From positions 248,001-312,000 of the forward strand of contig NZ_LMDV01000009.1 of the NCBI RefSeq assembly GCF_001425175.1: 64,000 bases of DNA. The letters run 5' to 3'. Below are positions 35,025-45,865 of this stretch, piece by piece. The translations under genes and the position numbers were made by a program. Position 1 is the first letter of the stretch. The number at the start of each line of letters is the position of its first letter. The notes under the pieces were generated by a model, which worked only from the letters and a program-made list of their open reading frames with translations, was not told the DNA's origin and did not search any database. Source of the stretch: Nocardioides sp. Root1257 (GTDB taxonomy: Bacteria; Actinomycetota; Actinomycetes; Propionibacteriales; Nocardioidaceae).

Positions 35025-35822
35025 CTATCCGGCGGCGCTCTCCCGCTCGTCGAGCAGGTCGAGGACGTACGCCGGCCGGTCGGTGATGACCGCCTTCACG
35101 CCGAGCTCGAGGCACAGGTCGAGCTGGGTCTCGCTGTTGACCGTCCACACGTGCAGGTCGTGCCCCGCGCGGGCAATGCGGCGGCCCAGCCGGGGGTGCT
35201 CGGTCAGCTCCTTGATGCCCGGGCCGACGATCCAGTCCCGGCCGATCATCCGGCGCAGCATCGACCAGTTGCGGGAGTGCTCGATCAGCATCACGAGGGG
35301 TACGTCGGGGGCGAGCCGCTCCACGCGCTGGAGCGCGGTCCACGAGAAGCTCATCACCCGCGCGGGCGAGCCGGGGCGGTCCCAGCCGAGGTGGCGGAGC
35401 TGGTCGACGAGCCGTCGCTCGACGAGCCCGCCGTACCGGGTCGGGTGCTTGGTCTCGATCGCCACCTCGACGCGGCGGTCGTAGTCGGCGACGGTCTCCA
35501 GCAGGGTGCGCAGCGTGAGGACCTTGTCGAGCCGGTCGTCCGGGTCGGGCGCCTCGTCGTCGAGGTCGGCCCAGGGGTGCTTCCAGGAGTGGAAGTCGAG
35601 CTGGTCGAGCTCCGAGAGCTCGGTGTTGGAGATGACCGCGCGCGAGCTCGCCGTACGCCGCAGGTCACGGTCGTGCACGCACACCAGGTGGCCGTCGGCG
35701 GTGAGCCGGACGTCGCACTCGAGGGCCTCGGCGCCCGCGTCGAGGGCGGCGACGTACGCCCGCAGGGTGTGCTCGGCGTTGTCGTGGCTGGCGCCACGGT
35801 GCGCGACGACCTGGGGTCTCAC
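35025..35822 (-). CDS. Glycerophosphodiester phosphodiesterase
   Basis: The 265-residue TIM-barrel enzyme starts at GTG 35822 behind AGGAG. Catalytic and metal residues are visible in AHRGASHDNAEHT, ALECDVRLTADGHLVCVHD and VEVAIETKH. It hydrolyses glycerophosphodiesters to glycerol-3-phosphate and an alcohol. There is no signal peptide, so it is cytoplasmic (UgpQ-like). Thirteen bases separate its start from the ABC-F stop. Confidence 0.92.
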   Translation of the reverse strand: MRPQVVAHRGASHDNAEHTLRAYVAALDAGAEALECDVRLTADGHLVCVHDRDLRRTASSRAVISNTELSELDQLDFHSWKHPWADLDDEAPDPDDRLDKVLTLRTLLETVADYDRRVEVAIETKHPTRYGGLVERRLVDQLRHLGWDRPGSPARVMSFSWTALQRVERLAPDVPLVMLIEHSRNWSMLRRMIGRDWIVGPGIKELTEHPRLGRRIARAGHDLHVWTVNSETQLDLCLELGVKAVITDRPAYVLDLLDERESAAG

Positions 35823-35835
35823 GACTCCTATCGTG

Positions 35836-37469
<1,634 letters not shown>

Positions 37470-37473
<4 letters not shown>

Positions 37474-38669
37474 CGCGACCTCAGGAACTTGCCGAAGTGG
37501 GGGACGGTGAAGGCGACGCTCCCCCGCTCGCCGGAGTAGACGAGGCCCTTCTTGATCAGGCCGTCGCGCGCCGGGGAGAGCGACTGCGGCTTGCGCGCCA
37601 GGTGCGCCGCCACGTCGGCGGTCGGGATCGGGCCGTCGACGGTGCCGTCGCCGCGGTCGACGCCGAGGTCGGCCATCGCGGTCATGTAGTCGCGCTCGGC
37701 CGGGGTGGCGCGGTCGTAGCGGGCGCCGAAGAAGCCGACGGCCAGCTCGGCCTCGGCCTCCGGCGCTGCGGCGCGTACGTCGGCGGCGCGGATCGGCGAG
37801 CCGACGGCGGCGTCCCAGGTGACCTTGCCGTAGGCCTGCACGAAGTAGGGGTAGCCGTCGGTGAGCCGGTAGAGCTCGTCGAGGGCGTCGTCCTCGAAGT
37901 CGACGTCCTCCTCCGCCGCCGGGACGCGCCAGGCGCGGTCCGCCATCTCGCGCGGCAGCCGGTCGACGGAGGCGTAGCGGAAGAGGCGCTCGGCGTACGA
38001 CTTGGACGCGGCGAGCGCGACCGGGAGGTGCGGGAGGCCGGCGCCGACGACGATCAGCGGCGCGCCCTGCTGGCTGATCTCGTGGCAGGCGCCGCAGAGC
38101 GCCGCGAGCTCCGGGGTGGCGACGTCCTGCATCTCGTCGACGAAGAGCCCGACCCCGACCCCCAGGTCGCCGGCGAGCGTGGCGACGTCCGTGAACAGCT
38201 CGACCAGGTCGAGCTCGAGGTCCCCCGAGTCGGCGCGGCCCTTGGCGGCGACGACGTCGGTGGGCGGCGTCCACCTCAGCCCCTTGCGGTCGTCGAGGCT
38301 GGTGCGCAGCGCGAAGCTCTTCAGCACGCCGGCCACCTCGTCGACCCGGTCGGGGTCGCGGTGCCGGTGGGCCACCTCGCGGACCGCGGCGTGCACCGCC
38401 TGGGCGACCGGGATCCGGATGCTCTGGTCGGGACGGGCCTCGATCTTGCCGGTCCCCCACGCCCGTCGTACCGCCTGGCCGCGCAGCGCGTTGAGCAGCA
38501 CGGTCTTGCCGACCCCGCGCAGCCCCGACAGCACCATGCTCCGCTCGGGGCGGCCCGCCGCCACCCGCTCGAGGGTCACCTCGAACTGCTGGAGCTCGCG
38601 GTCGCGGCCCGCCAGCTCGGGCGGTCGCTGTCCCGCGCCGGGCGCGTACGGGTTCCGGATCGGGTCCAC
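37470..38669 (-). CDS. Orc1/Cdc6-like AAA ATPase
   Basis: The 399-residue ATPase has LAGRDRELQQFEVTLER, Walker A GLRGVGKT near residue 50 and Walker B GLFVDEMQD near residue 172. It ends in a winged-helix-like C-terminus (ADVAAHLARKPQSLSPARDGLIKKGLVYSGERG). It belongs to the archaeal-type ATPase/Orc1-like group often seen beside toxins or unknown regulators in actinobacteria. Its stop overlaps the ABC-F start. Function unknown; DNA binding is suggested by the C-terminal domain. A long inverted repeat lies 68 bp upstream. Confidence 0.85.
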
Positions 38670-38736
38670 GCTCGCACGGTATCCGGCTGTCTAGCGGATT
38701 CCGTAGACAACGCGCCGGGCGGCGGGCGCCGTCTGC

Positions 38737-38808
38737 TGTAACGCCGGGTTACCCACTCTTCCCACCGTGCTGCAACACCCTGGAAAGAGTCAGTAACCCG
38801 GCGTTACA
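38737..38808. repeat. Composite inverted repeat upstream of the AAA ATPase gene
   Basis: TGTAACGCCGGGTTAC at 38737-38752 and its exact complement at 38793-38808 flank ACTCTT/AAGAGT (38755-38760, 38785-38790). Each 16-mer itself contains GTAAC-N5-GTTAC. The whole can fold as a 22-bp stem with one internal bulge, or be two operator copies for one protein. Confidence 0.65.
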
Positions 38809-38821
38809 AGCGGATCGGGGG

Positions 38822-39082
38822 TCAGGCGGACTCGGAGCCGACCACGCCGAGCCGGTCACGGGCGCCCTCGTAGGAGCGGACCAGCCCGGAGCGCAGCATC
38901 TCGATCAGCGCGGGGACCTCGTCGATGGCGAGCCGGAACGAGCCGGCGCAGACGTTCTCGCGCCACAGGGACAGCACGACGAGCCCGGACTCCTCGTGCC
39001 ACGAGACGCGGAGCGCGCGGTCGCCACCTCGGGCGTCGAGGAAGATCGACCCCGTCTCCGGCAGCGGTCGTACGGCGGGCAC
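38822..39082 (-). CDS. Small conserved hypothetical protein
   Basis: About 86 residues from GTG 39082 (VPAVRPLPETG); GTG 39118 is an alternative and would add 12 residues. It is a compact all-beta looking domain (LRVSWHEESGLVVLSLWREN) followed by a short helix (DEVPALIEMLRSGL). No motif is known to me. It is divergent from the Fpg-family glycosylase. Function unknown. Confidence 0.62.
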   Translation of the reverse strand: MPAVRPLPETGSIFLDARGGDRALRVSWHEESGLVVLSLWRENVCAGSFRLAIDEVPALIEMLRSGLVRSYEGARDRLGVVGSESA

Positions 39083-39140
39083 CCCTCCATCATGCGCCTG
39101 ACCAGCAAGGACTGTCACCGCTTCTGCCTAGAATCGACGC

Positions 39141-40007
39141 GTGCCCGAGCTGCCCGAGGTCGAAGCCCTGGCCCTCGATCTGGGGAGCCGGCTGGACGGT
39201 CACGCGATCGCGAAGATCCACGTCGCGGCGTTCAGCGCCCTCAAGACCTTCGACCCGCCGCTCTCGGCGCTCGAGGGCACGATGGTCGACACCGTCACCC
39301 GGCACGGCAAGTTCCTCGACATCGAGGCGTCCGGCCTGCACCTCATCCTCCACCTCGCCCGCGCGGGCTGGGTGCGCTGGCGCGACGAGGTCCCGACGAT
39401 CCCGCCGAAGCCGAGCACCAAGTCGACCCTCGCCGTCCGCGTGGTCCTCGACGACCAGTCCGGCCTCGACATCACCGAGGCGGGCACCCGAAAGAGCCTC
39501 GCGATGTACGTCGTGCGCCAACCGCTCGACGTCCCCGGCATCGCCAGCCTCGGACCCGACCCGCTCACCGACGACTTCACCATCGAGCGACTCGCGGAGA
39601 TCCTCGAGCGCGAGGGGCGCAAGCAGCTCAAGGGCGTGCTGCGCCACCAGGGCACGATCGCGGGCATCGGCAACGCCTACTCCGACGAGATCCTGCACGC
39701 CGCGAAGATGTCGCCCTTCAAGCCCGCGAGCGGGCTGACGGACGCCGAGCTCACGACGCTGTACGACGCCATCCGCACCACCCTGGGCGATGCCGTCGAC
39801 CGCTCCCGCGGCCTGCACGCCAGCGAGCTGAAGGGCGAGAAGAAGACCAACCTCGCCGTGCACGGCAAGGCGGGCCAGAAGTGCCCGGTCTGCGGCGACA
39901 CCGTGCTGTCGGTGTCCTTCGCCGACTCCAGCCTGCAGTACTGCCCCACCTGCCAGACCGGCGGCAAGCCGCTCGCCGACCGGCGGATGAGCAAGCTGCT
40001 GAAGTAG
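39141..40007 (+). CDS. Fpg/Nei-family DNA glycosylase
   Basis: The 288-residue DNA repair enzyme has the PELPEVE start with catalytic Pro2/Glu3 after Met removal. Lys57 sits in TRHGKFLDI, the H2TH region is GIGNAYSDEILHAAKMSP, and a four-Cys zinc finger (Cys248, 251, 268, 271) stands near the C-terminus. It excises oxidised bases and cleaves the abasic site. The insertion and C-terminal details differ from typical MutM, so it may be one of the extra actinobacterial Fpg paralogues rather than the housekeeping enzyme. GTG start. Confidence 0.92.
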   Translation: MPELPEVEALALDLGSRLDGHAIAKIHVAAFSALKTFDPPLSALEGTMVDTVTRHGKFLDIEASGLHLILHLARAGWVRWRDEVPTIPPKPSTKSTLAVRVVLDDQSGLDITEAGTRKSLAMYVVRQPLDVPGIASLGPDPLTDDFTIERLAEILEREGRKQLKGVLRHQGTIAGIGNAYSDEILHAAKMSPFKPASGLTDAELTTLYDAIRTTLGDAVDRSRGLHASELKGEKKTNLAVHGKAGQKCPVCGDTVLSVSFADSSLQYCPTCQTGGKPLADRRMSKLLK

Positions 40008-40008
40008 C

Positions 40009-41235
40009 TCAGCCCAGCCGAGCGATCAGCTGCCGCGCCCGTGCCCCGAGCACCTCCGTGGACAGGCCGTATCGCTGCTCCAGGACCCGGTCGACCCGCT
40101 TCGGGTCGTAGGCGGCCCGCGCCCGGTGCAGGGCACGCACCAGCCGGGCCGGCTCGCCACGCCCGTGCGCGTCCGCGAGGTAGGCCATGGCCGCCCAGGC
40201 GACCGCGTAGTTGCCGGAGCGCGCAGCCCAGTCGCCGGCGTAGAAGTCGTCGGTCGGCAGGCCGGTGCCGCCGGTGCTGCTCCCGGGTGGCACCAGGTCC
40301 ACGTCCGGCACCCGGGGGCCGCCGGCCCGGCCGGACGCGTAGTACTCCGCCACTCCCTCGGTCGCCCAGACCGGCGCGAACGGGTGCCGGGCGAGCAGCA
40401 CGTGCACGAACTCGTGCCGCATCAGCTGCGGGAGGTACGCCGACCGGCCGCTCTCGAGCATGGAGGGGTTGACCAGCACCCGGAAGTCGACCTGGTCCGA
40501 GCCCGCACGCACCGGTATCTCGACGCCGCCGGTCAGCTCGAGGCTCTGGTAGTAGAACCCGTTGGCCTTCATCGCCCGGTCGGTGGTGAACGCCAGCACG
40601 ACCACCCCGACGTCGTCGGGCCGCGGGTCCTGCGACGCGAGGATCCGGCGCTCGTCGCGCCAGGCGTCGGCCGCCGTGTCGAGGATGCGGCGGCGCTCGT
40701 CGTCATCGGTCTCGTCGGTCACCAGGAGCACGTCGTCGCGGTGCTCGATCACGGCGTCGGGGGCGTCCCAGGGCGCCAGCACGACCTGCAGGTCGTCCGG
40801 CTCGTCCGCGTCGACGAGCCAGCAGCCGCCGTGACGCTCGAAGGTGACACGGTGACCCACGGCCACCGGCTTCTCGTCGATGCCGGCGAGCTGCACCTTC
40901 TGGTTGACGTACGCCGTCAGGGAGTCCGTCGCCGACGCCCGGGTGACGCCGAGCGTCAGCTCGAGGGTGTGCTCCGGCAGCTGCTGGATCCGGTCGAACC
41001 GGGCCCGCTGCTCATCGACACCTCGCGGGTCGGCGTCGCGCCAGGAGGTCGCGAGGAACGCCTCGAGGTCGCCGTCCCGGACGGCAGCGGTCCGTCGTTC
41101 GAGCACCGACGCAGCGGCCTTCCGGGCGTCGTCCCCGCCCACGCACGCCGCTCCTGTCACCGTCGAGTCGTCCGTGCACGCCGCCTGCGTCGCGAGCAGG
41201 ACGCCGAGCAGGGCGACGACGGGACGGGCGCGCAA
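40009..41235 (-). CDS. Secreted or lipoprotein gluzincin metallopeptidase-like protein
   Basis: The 408-residue protein starts at a TTG with AGAGG seven bases upstream, a rare start here. A signal peptide (MRARPVVALLGVLLATQAAC) has Cys20 as possible lipidation site, though the lipobox is imperfect. Residues ~40-160 are an NTF2-like domain. Zinc-site HEFVH is at 274-278 with Glu293 (WATEG) as the third ligand candidate. It would act outside the cell membrane. Substrate unknown. Confidence 0.82.
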   Translation of the reverse strand: MRARPVVALLGVLLATQAACTDDSTVTGAACVGGDDARKAAASVLERRTAAVRDGDLEAFLATSWRDADPRGVDEQRARFDRIQQLPEHTLELTLGVTRASATDSLTAYVNQKVQLAGIDEKPVAVGHRVTFERHGGCWLVDADEPDDLQVVLAPWDAPDAVIEHRDDVLLVTDETDDDERRRILDTAADAWRDERRILASQDPRPDDVGVVVLAFTTDRAMKANGFYYQSLELTGGVEIPVRAGSDQVDFRVLVNPSMLESGRSAYLPQLMRHEFVHVLLARHPFAPVWATEGVAEYYASGRAGGPRVPDVDLVPPGSSTGGTGLPTDDFYAGDWAARSGNYAVAWAAMAYLADAHGRGEPARLVRALHRARAAYDPKRVDRVLEQRYGLSTEVLGARARQLIARLG

Positions 41236-41318
41236 TCGGACCTCTGTGTGGTCGGGACGGGCTGCGGAGCCTAGTGTCGGATGTCCGGCGCTGCAGCGAT
41301 ACCCAGGAGAGTCACCCG

Positions 41319-41654
41319 ATGAGCCAGATCCCGACCGTCTCCATGGACGGCGTCCCCGACCCGCTGCCGGAGGGCCTGACCGTCCTCGACGTCCGGGAGC
41401 ACGTCGAGTGGGAGCACGGGCACATCGACGGCGCGCTGCACATCCCGATGCACGAGGTCCCCGAGCGGCTGGCCGAGGTCGGCGATGGCCAGACGCTGGT
41501 GGTCTGCAAGATCGGCGGCCGCTCCGGCCAGGTCGTGGCGTGGCTCCAGCAGCAGGGCTACGACGCCGTCAACCTCGACGGCGGCATGCTCGACTGGGCG
41601 GCGGCCGGCCGGCCGATGGTCAGCGAGACCGGCCGACCGCCCCAGGTCGTCTGA
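41319..41654 (+). CDS. Single-domain rhodanese
   Basis: The 111-residue cytoplasmic sulfurtransferase has LDVREHVEWEHGHIDGALHIP and the active loop VVCKIGGRSG with Cys63. The domain is complete. The start ATG follows AGGAGAG. It probably carries persulfide; the sulfur donor and acceptor are unknown. It is divergent from the metallopeptidase. Confidence 0.93.
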   Translation: MSQIPTVSMDGVPDPLPEGLTVLDVREHVEWEHGHIDGALHIPMHEVPERLAEVGDGQTLVVCKIGGRSGQVVAWLQQQGYDAVNLDGGMLDWAAAGRPMVSETGRPPQVV

Positions 41655-41676
41655 AGGGTCGTCTGAGACCGACGCG

Positions 41677-42141
41677 TCAGGAGGCGCCGTCCGACGGCAC
41701 GGCCGGGATCGACGGGCTCGGGCAGTTCTTCGTGGTCCAGTCGCCGAAGGCCTCGGCCGCCTTGTTGTCCTCGGCCGACACGTCGTCGCCGAGGTTCTGG
41801 AGGTCCTCGGCGGTCGCGTCGTCGTCGACGCTCTTGAAGGTCTTGATCACGACCTCGAACCCGTTGCGCGCGTCGTCGGTCATCTCGCTCGGCGTCCCGT
41901 AGTCCTCCATCTCGGCCGCCCAGTCCTTGATGCCCTTGATGGCCTTGGACGGGTCGTCCGAGCTGGCGCCGGTCAGGTTGTCGTAGAGCCCGTTGAACTT
42001 CTCGCAGAAACCGTCCTTGCTGGCGCCCTTCGGAGCGTCCTTCGCGGAGTCACCGCCGTCGCTGCCACCGCAACCGGTCAGCCCGGCTCCCACGGCGCTC
42101 AGCACGAATGCGATCCCGGCGATCTTCACAGCAGTCTTCAT
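41677..42141 (-). CDS. Small lipoprotein of unknown function
   Basis: The 154-residue precursor has a signal peptide and lipobox LTGC with Cys24. Then comes a Gly/Ser/Asp-rich linker and an acidic helical domain with two cysteines (DGFCEKFNGLYDNLTG and TTKNCPSPS), probably disulfide linked. GAGGGAG precedes the ATG by 10 bases. It is anchored on the outer face of the membrane. Function unknown. Confidence 0.85.
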   Translation of the reverse strand: MKTAVKIAGIAFVLSAVGAGLTGCGGSDGGDSAKDAPKGASKDGFCEKFNGLYDNLTGASSDDPSKAIKGIKDWAAEMEDYGTPSEMTDDARNGFEVVIKTFKSVDDDATAEDLQNLGDDVSAEDNKAAEAFGDWTTKNCPSPSIPAVPSDGAS

Positions 42142-42199
42142 GGGGTCGTCTCCCTCGTCGTGGCTCGGTCGTGGTCCCTCGGTCGTTGTGCACCGGGGC

Positions 42200-42883
42200 T
42201 CACCCTTCCCCCCTGAGGTCCGGTTCACGCACGTGCAGTGCCCGGGCGAGACGACGCAGGTACTCGGCGCGCGGGATCTCGACCACCCCGAGCGACGCCA
42301 GGTGCGGCGTCACCCACTGCACGTCGAGCAGCCGCTCGCTCGGGTACGTCGCCCGCAGCCGCTCGACGAGAGCCACCAGCGCGACCTTCGAGGCGTCCCG
42401 CTCGCGGTGGAACATCGACTCCCCCGCGAAGAGTCCGCCGATGCCCACGCCGTACAGCCCGCCCACGAGCCGGCCGCCCTGCCAGGCCTCGACGGAGTGC
42501 GCCCAGCCCAGCTCGTGCAGGCGCAGGTACGCCGCCTGGATGTCGCCGTCGATCCACCCCTGCGGGCGGGCCGGGTCGGCGCACGCCTCGACCACCTCGG
42601 CGAACGCCGTGTCGACGCGGATCTCGTACTCCCGGCAGGAGCGCCGCAGCGACTTCGAGACCACCAGGCCGTCGAGCGGGAGGACCCCGCGACGCACCGG
42701 GCAGAACCAGTACGTGGGCACCCCGCGGGTGCCCGACGGCATCGGGAAGAGCCCGCGTCGGTACGCCGCCAGCAGCGTTCCCGGCGCCAGGTCCGCCCCG
42801 ATGCCGACCAGGTCGTCGTCGGGGTCGAAGCCCGCGGGATCGCCGAACGTCCAGCGCGACGGCGGAGGCTCGACGGGTCTCAC
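42200..42883 (-). CDS. aat: Leucyl/phenylalanyl-tRNA-protein transferase
   Basis: The 227-residue GNAT-fold enzyme has FPMPSGTRGVPTYWFCPVRR, WIDGDIQAAYLRLHELGWAHSVE and GGLYGVGIGGLFAGESMF. It adds Leu or Phe to N-terminal Arg/Lys of proteins, marking them for ClpS/ClpAP-type N-degron turnover. The GTG start at 42883 is divergent from the EcsC-like gene by 23 bp. Confidence 0.95.
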   Translation of the reverse strand: MRPVEPPPSRWTFGDPAGFDPDDDLVGIGADLAPGTLLAAYRRGLFPMPSGTRGVPTYWFCPVRRGVLPLDGLVVSKSLRRSCREYEIRVDTAFAEVVEACADPARPQGWIDGDIQAAYLRLHELGWAHSVEAWQGGRLVGGLYGVGIGGLFAGESMFHRERDASKVALVALVERLRATYPSERLLDVQWVTPHLASLGVVEIPRAEYLRRLARALHVREPDLRGEG

Positions 42884-42906
42884 GTGCTCGACCGTACGAT
42901 GCCGAC

Positions 42907-43596
42907 ATGGCCAAGGGCGGCATCACCAGGATGGCGGGCAGGTACGTCGCGCCCCGGATGCCTGCGCTCGCCCCCGAGCTCAACGCGACGTTCGTGCAGG
43001 AGGCGCTGCGCCGCGCGATCCACGGGATCGGTCCGCTGCCACCCGCGGCGCGCACGGCCGAGCGCCAGCTCGACGAGCACGACGGCAAGGTGAAGAAGGC
43101 CATCAGGTCCGTGATCGACGACCACGTCCGCTACGCCGGCGCCCAGGGCATGCTGACCAGCGTCGGCGGTGCGTTCACGGCGATGGTCACGATCCCGACC
43201 AACATCACCGGTCTCGCGCTGATCCAGGCCCGGATGGTGGCCGTGATCGCGCACCTGCGCGGCTACGACCTCGAGGACCCGCGGGTGCGCAACGCGGTGC
43301 TGGCCTGCCTGCTCGGCGAGGACCGGGTCGACGCCCTGGTGCGGGCCAGCAAGATCCCGGCGCCGCCGATGGCGCTGGCCACGGCGCCGGTGCACGACCC
43401 CGAGATCGTCCGCGTCCTCTCCGCCGAGGTGACGTCGGAGATGGTCACGAAGGTCGCCGGCAAGCACGCGGCCATCGCCGTGGCCCGCAAGGTCCCGGTC
43501 GTCGGGGGCATCGTCGGGATGGGCGTCGACGGCGTCGCGACGTACCAGATCGGCCACTACGCCGCCGGCGAGCTCCGCCCCCGCACGCGACGGTAG
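42907..43596 (+). CDS. EcsC-like family protein
   Basis: The 229-residue protein has an Ala/Gly/Ile-rich helical core (SVGGAFTAMVTIPTNITGL, LALIQARMVAVIAHLRGYDL, NAVLACLLGED) typical of EcsC-family proteins. It also has a C-terminal hydrophobic stretch (KVPVVGGIVGMGVDGVATYQIGH). These are membrane-associated proteins of unclear activity. The stop region overlaps the convergent sulfotransferase gene by 40 bp. Confidence 0.8.
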   Translation: MAKGGITRMAGRYVAPRMPALAPELNATFVQEALRRAIHGIGPLPPAARTAERQLDEHDGKVKKAIRSVIDDHVRYAGAQGMLTSVGGAFTAMVTIPTNITGLALIQARMVAVIAHLRGYDLEDPRVRNAVLACLLGEDRVDALVRASKIPAPPMALATAPVHDPEIVRVLSAEVTSEMVTKVAGKHAAIAVARKVPVVGGIVGMGVDGVATYQIGHYAAGELRPRTRR

Positions 43597-44771
43597 CCCG
43601 CGAGCGCACGCCGGCCGACGCCGCTGCTCTGCAGCCGTCGCACGGCCTTCTCGCGCCAGCGGTACGTCGGGCGCAGGTAGGAGCGCTCGAGCGCGCGGTA
43701 GGCCGCGTCGAGCTCGGCCTGCAGCTCGCCCTCGCGGCGCCGCAGGCGAGCGCCCTCGAGGAGGGTGGCCTTGAGCGCGTCGACGGCCGCGTCGGCGACC
43801 TGGGCCTCGTCGGGGTGGTCGGGGTCGGCGTACTCCGCGACCGGCGGCGCGCCGACCAGGTCCGCGGTGTCGCCGACGACGTCGTAGCCGCGCCGCGCGA
43901 TCTCGTCGAGCCACGAGGCGGTGACGTCGGCGACCCACGGGTGCAGGTCCGGCGGCAGGGCCAGGCGGGGCGACTGCGTGCGGCGGGACAGCGTCTGGTG
44001 GGCCAGCAGCTCGCGCACCAGCGGCCGGTAGTCCGCGGGCTCGAGCTCCTGGTTGGCAGCGCGGTTGATGCGGCGGACCAGCGCCGTCTCGGGGACGCCG
44101 AGCGACGGGTTGGTGCGCTCGGCCTCGAGGGTGAGGTCGAGCCCGTCGAGGCCGAACACCGTGCTGAACCGCTTCCACAGCAGCTCCTGCGGACCGCCGA
44201 GCGGGGGCACGGTGACGAGGTGCACACGCTCCGGGGGCAGGTCGCCACCCCACCGGTTCAGGATGTCGGGCAGCTCCTGCACGCCCCAGAACCAGGTGGC
44301 GATCCGCGACTCGCGCCGCGGGTCCCGGATCTCGTCGAGGAAGGCGCGGTAGGAGAGGCCGGTGCGGTGCTTGACGTTCTCCTGCCACTCGGCCGGGATC
44401 TGACGCACCAGGTCGCGCACCGACACGACCACGTGGATCTCGGTGCCGTCGTCGTGCCCGAGCGACGTCAGCGCCCGGCCGACCTGGGCCCGCGACGCGG
44501 TCGCGAGGATCTCGTGGCTGATGATCGAGGTGCCCTCGTGCCGGCGCACCTGGGCGGCCAGGTCGTCCCAGCGGCCGACGGCCTGGGTCTCGAGACCACC
44601 CCACGGCATCCGCATCAGGTCGAGGGCGGCCAGGAAGTGGGCGTCGAAGCGGTCGGCCGGGTAGAGGATGCCGGCCGCGTCGAGCGTGCGCTGGTTGCGG
44701 AACAGCACGTCCTGCAGGTACGACGTACCCGTCTTCGGGGTGCCGACGTGCAGCAGGACGCGGGAGCTCAC
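43557..44771 (-). CDS. Sulfotransferase-family protein
   Basis: The 404-residue cytoplasmic protein starts at GTG 44771, coupled to the upstream gene by GTGA. The PAPS 5'-phosphosulfate loop LLHVGTPKTGTSYLQDVLF is at residues ~6-24, and the 3'-phosphate region IHVVVSVRDLVRQIPAEW is near residue 125. A WGVQELPDILNRW region and ERTNPSLGVPE follow. The C-terminal ~60 residues form a basic helical tail (RRREGELQAELDAAYRALERSY). It probably transfers sulfate from PAPS to a cell-surface glycan or lipid; the acceptor is unknown. Confidence 0.8.
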   Translation of the reverse strand: MSSRVLLHVGTPKTGTSYLQDVLFRNQRTLDAAGILYPADRFDAHFLAALDLMRMPWGGLETQAVGRWDDLAAQVRRHEGTSIISHEILATASRAQVGRALTSLGHDDGTEIHVVVSVRDLVRQIPAEWQENVKHRTGLSYRAFLDEIRDPRRESRIATWFWGVQELPDILNRWGGDLPPERVHLVTVPPLGGPQELLWKRFSTVFGLDGLDLTLEAERTNPSLGVPETALVRRINRAANQELEPADYRPLVRELLAHQTLSRRTQSPRLALPPDLHPWVADVTASWLDEIARRGYDVVGDTADLVGAPPVAEYADPDHPDEAQVADAAVDALKATLLEGARLRRREGELQAELDAAYRALERSYLRPTYRWREKAVRRLQSSGVGRRALAGYRRVRGRSSPAA

Positions 44772-45865
44772 GGGACCTTCTTCTCGAGGAGCAGGCGCAG
44801 GGCCAGCGCCAGGACGCCGGCGTCCGAGGGTTGCGTGACGCCGGGGCGCTCGACGGGCAGCAGGCCGTCGGGATCGCCGAGGACAGGGTAGCCAGCGCGG
44901 ACCACCGCGTCGCGCATGGTGCGGGCCCGCTCGCGCGCCCAGCGGGCCCGGCGCGGCGGCAGGACCAGCGCCGGACCGGGGTGCTCGGCCAGGCGGGGCA
45001 CCAGCACCTGGCGCAGGAGGGCGCGCCGCTCCGCGGGCACCGCCAGCAGGGCGAGGACCTGCCCGGTGCGCCGGGCCAGCTCGACGGCGTCCGCCGAGAG
45101 CGCCGGTGCCGCGGCCAGGGGGCGGCGCACGCCGACCAGCTTGGGCAGCGCGTCGACGTCGAGCACGACCCGCACCCGGCGTACGCCGACCCGCTCGGCC
45201 GCGGTCCGCGCCAGCCGGGGCAGGTCGATGCGGTCGGGCAGCTCGTCGAGCCGGGCGGCGCGCCCGATCCAGTCGGACCACGGGGTCACGCCGCTCCCGA
45301 TGCTCCGGGCGGTCCAGGCGTCGACGAGCATCTGCCCGACGTCGGTGCCGACCACCAGGACGAGCTCGTTGCGGCCGCCGGGCGGCCGGCCGCGCGAGAC
45401 CAGGTCGACGCGCCGCGGATCGGTGAGCATCGGGTCGCCGAGCAGCCGGTAGCGGGTGCGCCACGGCCGCGGTCGGGGCGGCGTCGACACCGGCAGCCCC
45501 GCGCCGTGCACGTCCTCGGCGAGGAGGGCGGTGGCGACCCGGAGCAGCTCGTCGGCGTCGAGGTCGGCGGGGTCGACGGGCGGCGGTCCGAACGCGAGCG
45601 GCTCGACAGAGCCGGCCAGCTCGAGGTCGGGGCGGCCGCGGCCGGGCGCGCTCGCCTCGAGCACCCGGCCGGCGAGGGCGGCCGGGACCGGGCCGGACGC
45701 GTTCAGGCGACGGAGCAGCTCGAGCTGCTGGGCCCCGGGGAGGTGCCGGCCGTGCGCAGCCCCCTCGGCGGACCAGTCGCGCCACGGCGTCGTACCGCCG
45801 TCACGCAGGTGGGCGGCCCAGCCCCAGGCGCGCCGGAGGCCGGGGGTGTCGCCGGCGTCCGTCAT
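44768..45865 (-). CDS. Diverged sulfotransferase-like paralogue lacking the PAPS loop
   Basis: The 365-residue protein sits between two sulfotransferases and overlaps both (ATGA at each side). No PKTGT loop is present. Its second half aligns by eye with its neighbours: VLVVGTDVGQMLVDAWTARS with VVVSVRDLVRQIPAEW, SDWIGRAARLDELPDRI with the helix after it, and LPPRRARWARERARTMRDAV...GYPVLGDPDGLLP with the neighbours' LPP...W...GY.VVGD..DL. It is probably a catalytically dead relative. A scaffold or regulatory role is inference. Confidence 0.7.
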   Translation of the reverse strand: MTDAGDTPGLRRAWGWAAHLRDGGTTPWRDWSAEGAAHGRHLPGAQQLELLRRLNASGPVPAALAGRVLEASAPGRGRPDLELAGSVEPLAFGPPPVDPADLDADELLRVATALLAEDVHGAGLPVSTPPRPRPWRTRYRLLGDPMLTDPRRVDLVSRGRPPGGRNELVLVVGTDVGQMLVDAWTARSIGSGVTPWSDWIGRAARLDELPDRIDLPRLARTAAERVGVRRVRVVLDVDALPKLVGVRRPLAAAPALSADAVELARRTGQVLALLAVPAERRALLRQVLVPRLAEHPGPALVLPPRRARWARERARTMRDAVVRAGYPVLGDPDGLLPVERPGVTQPSDAGVLALALRLLLEKKVP

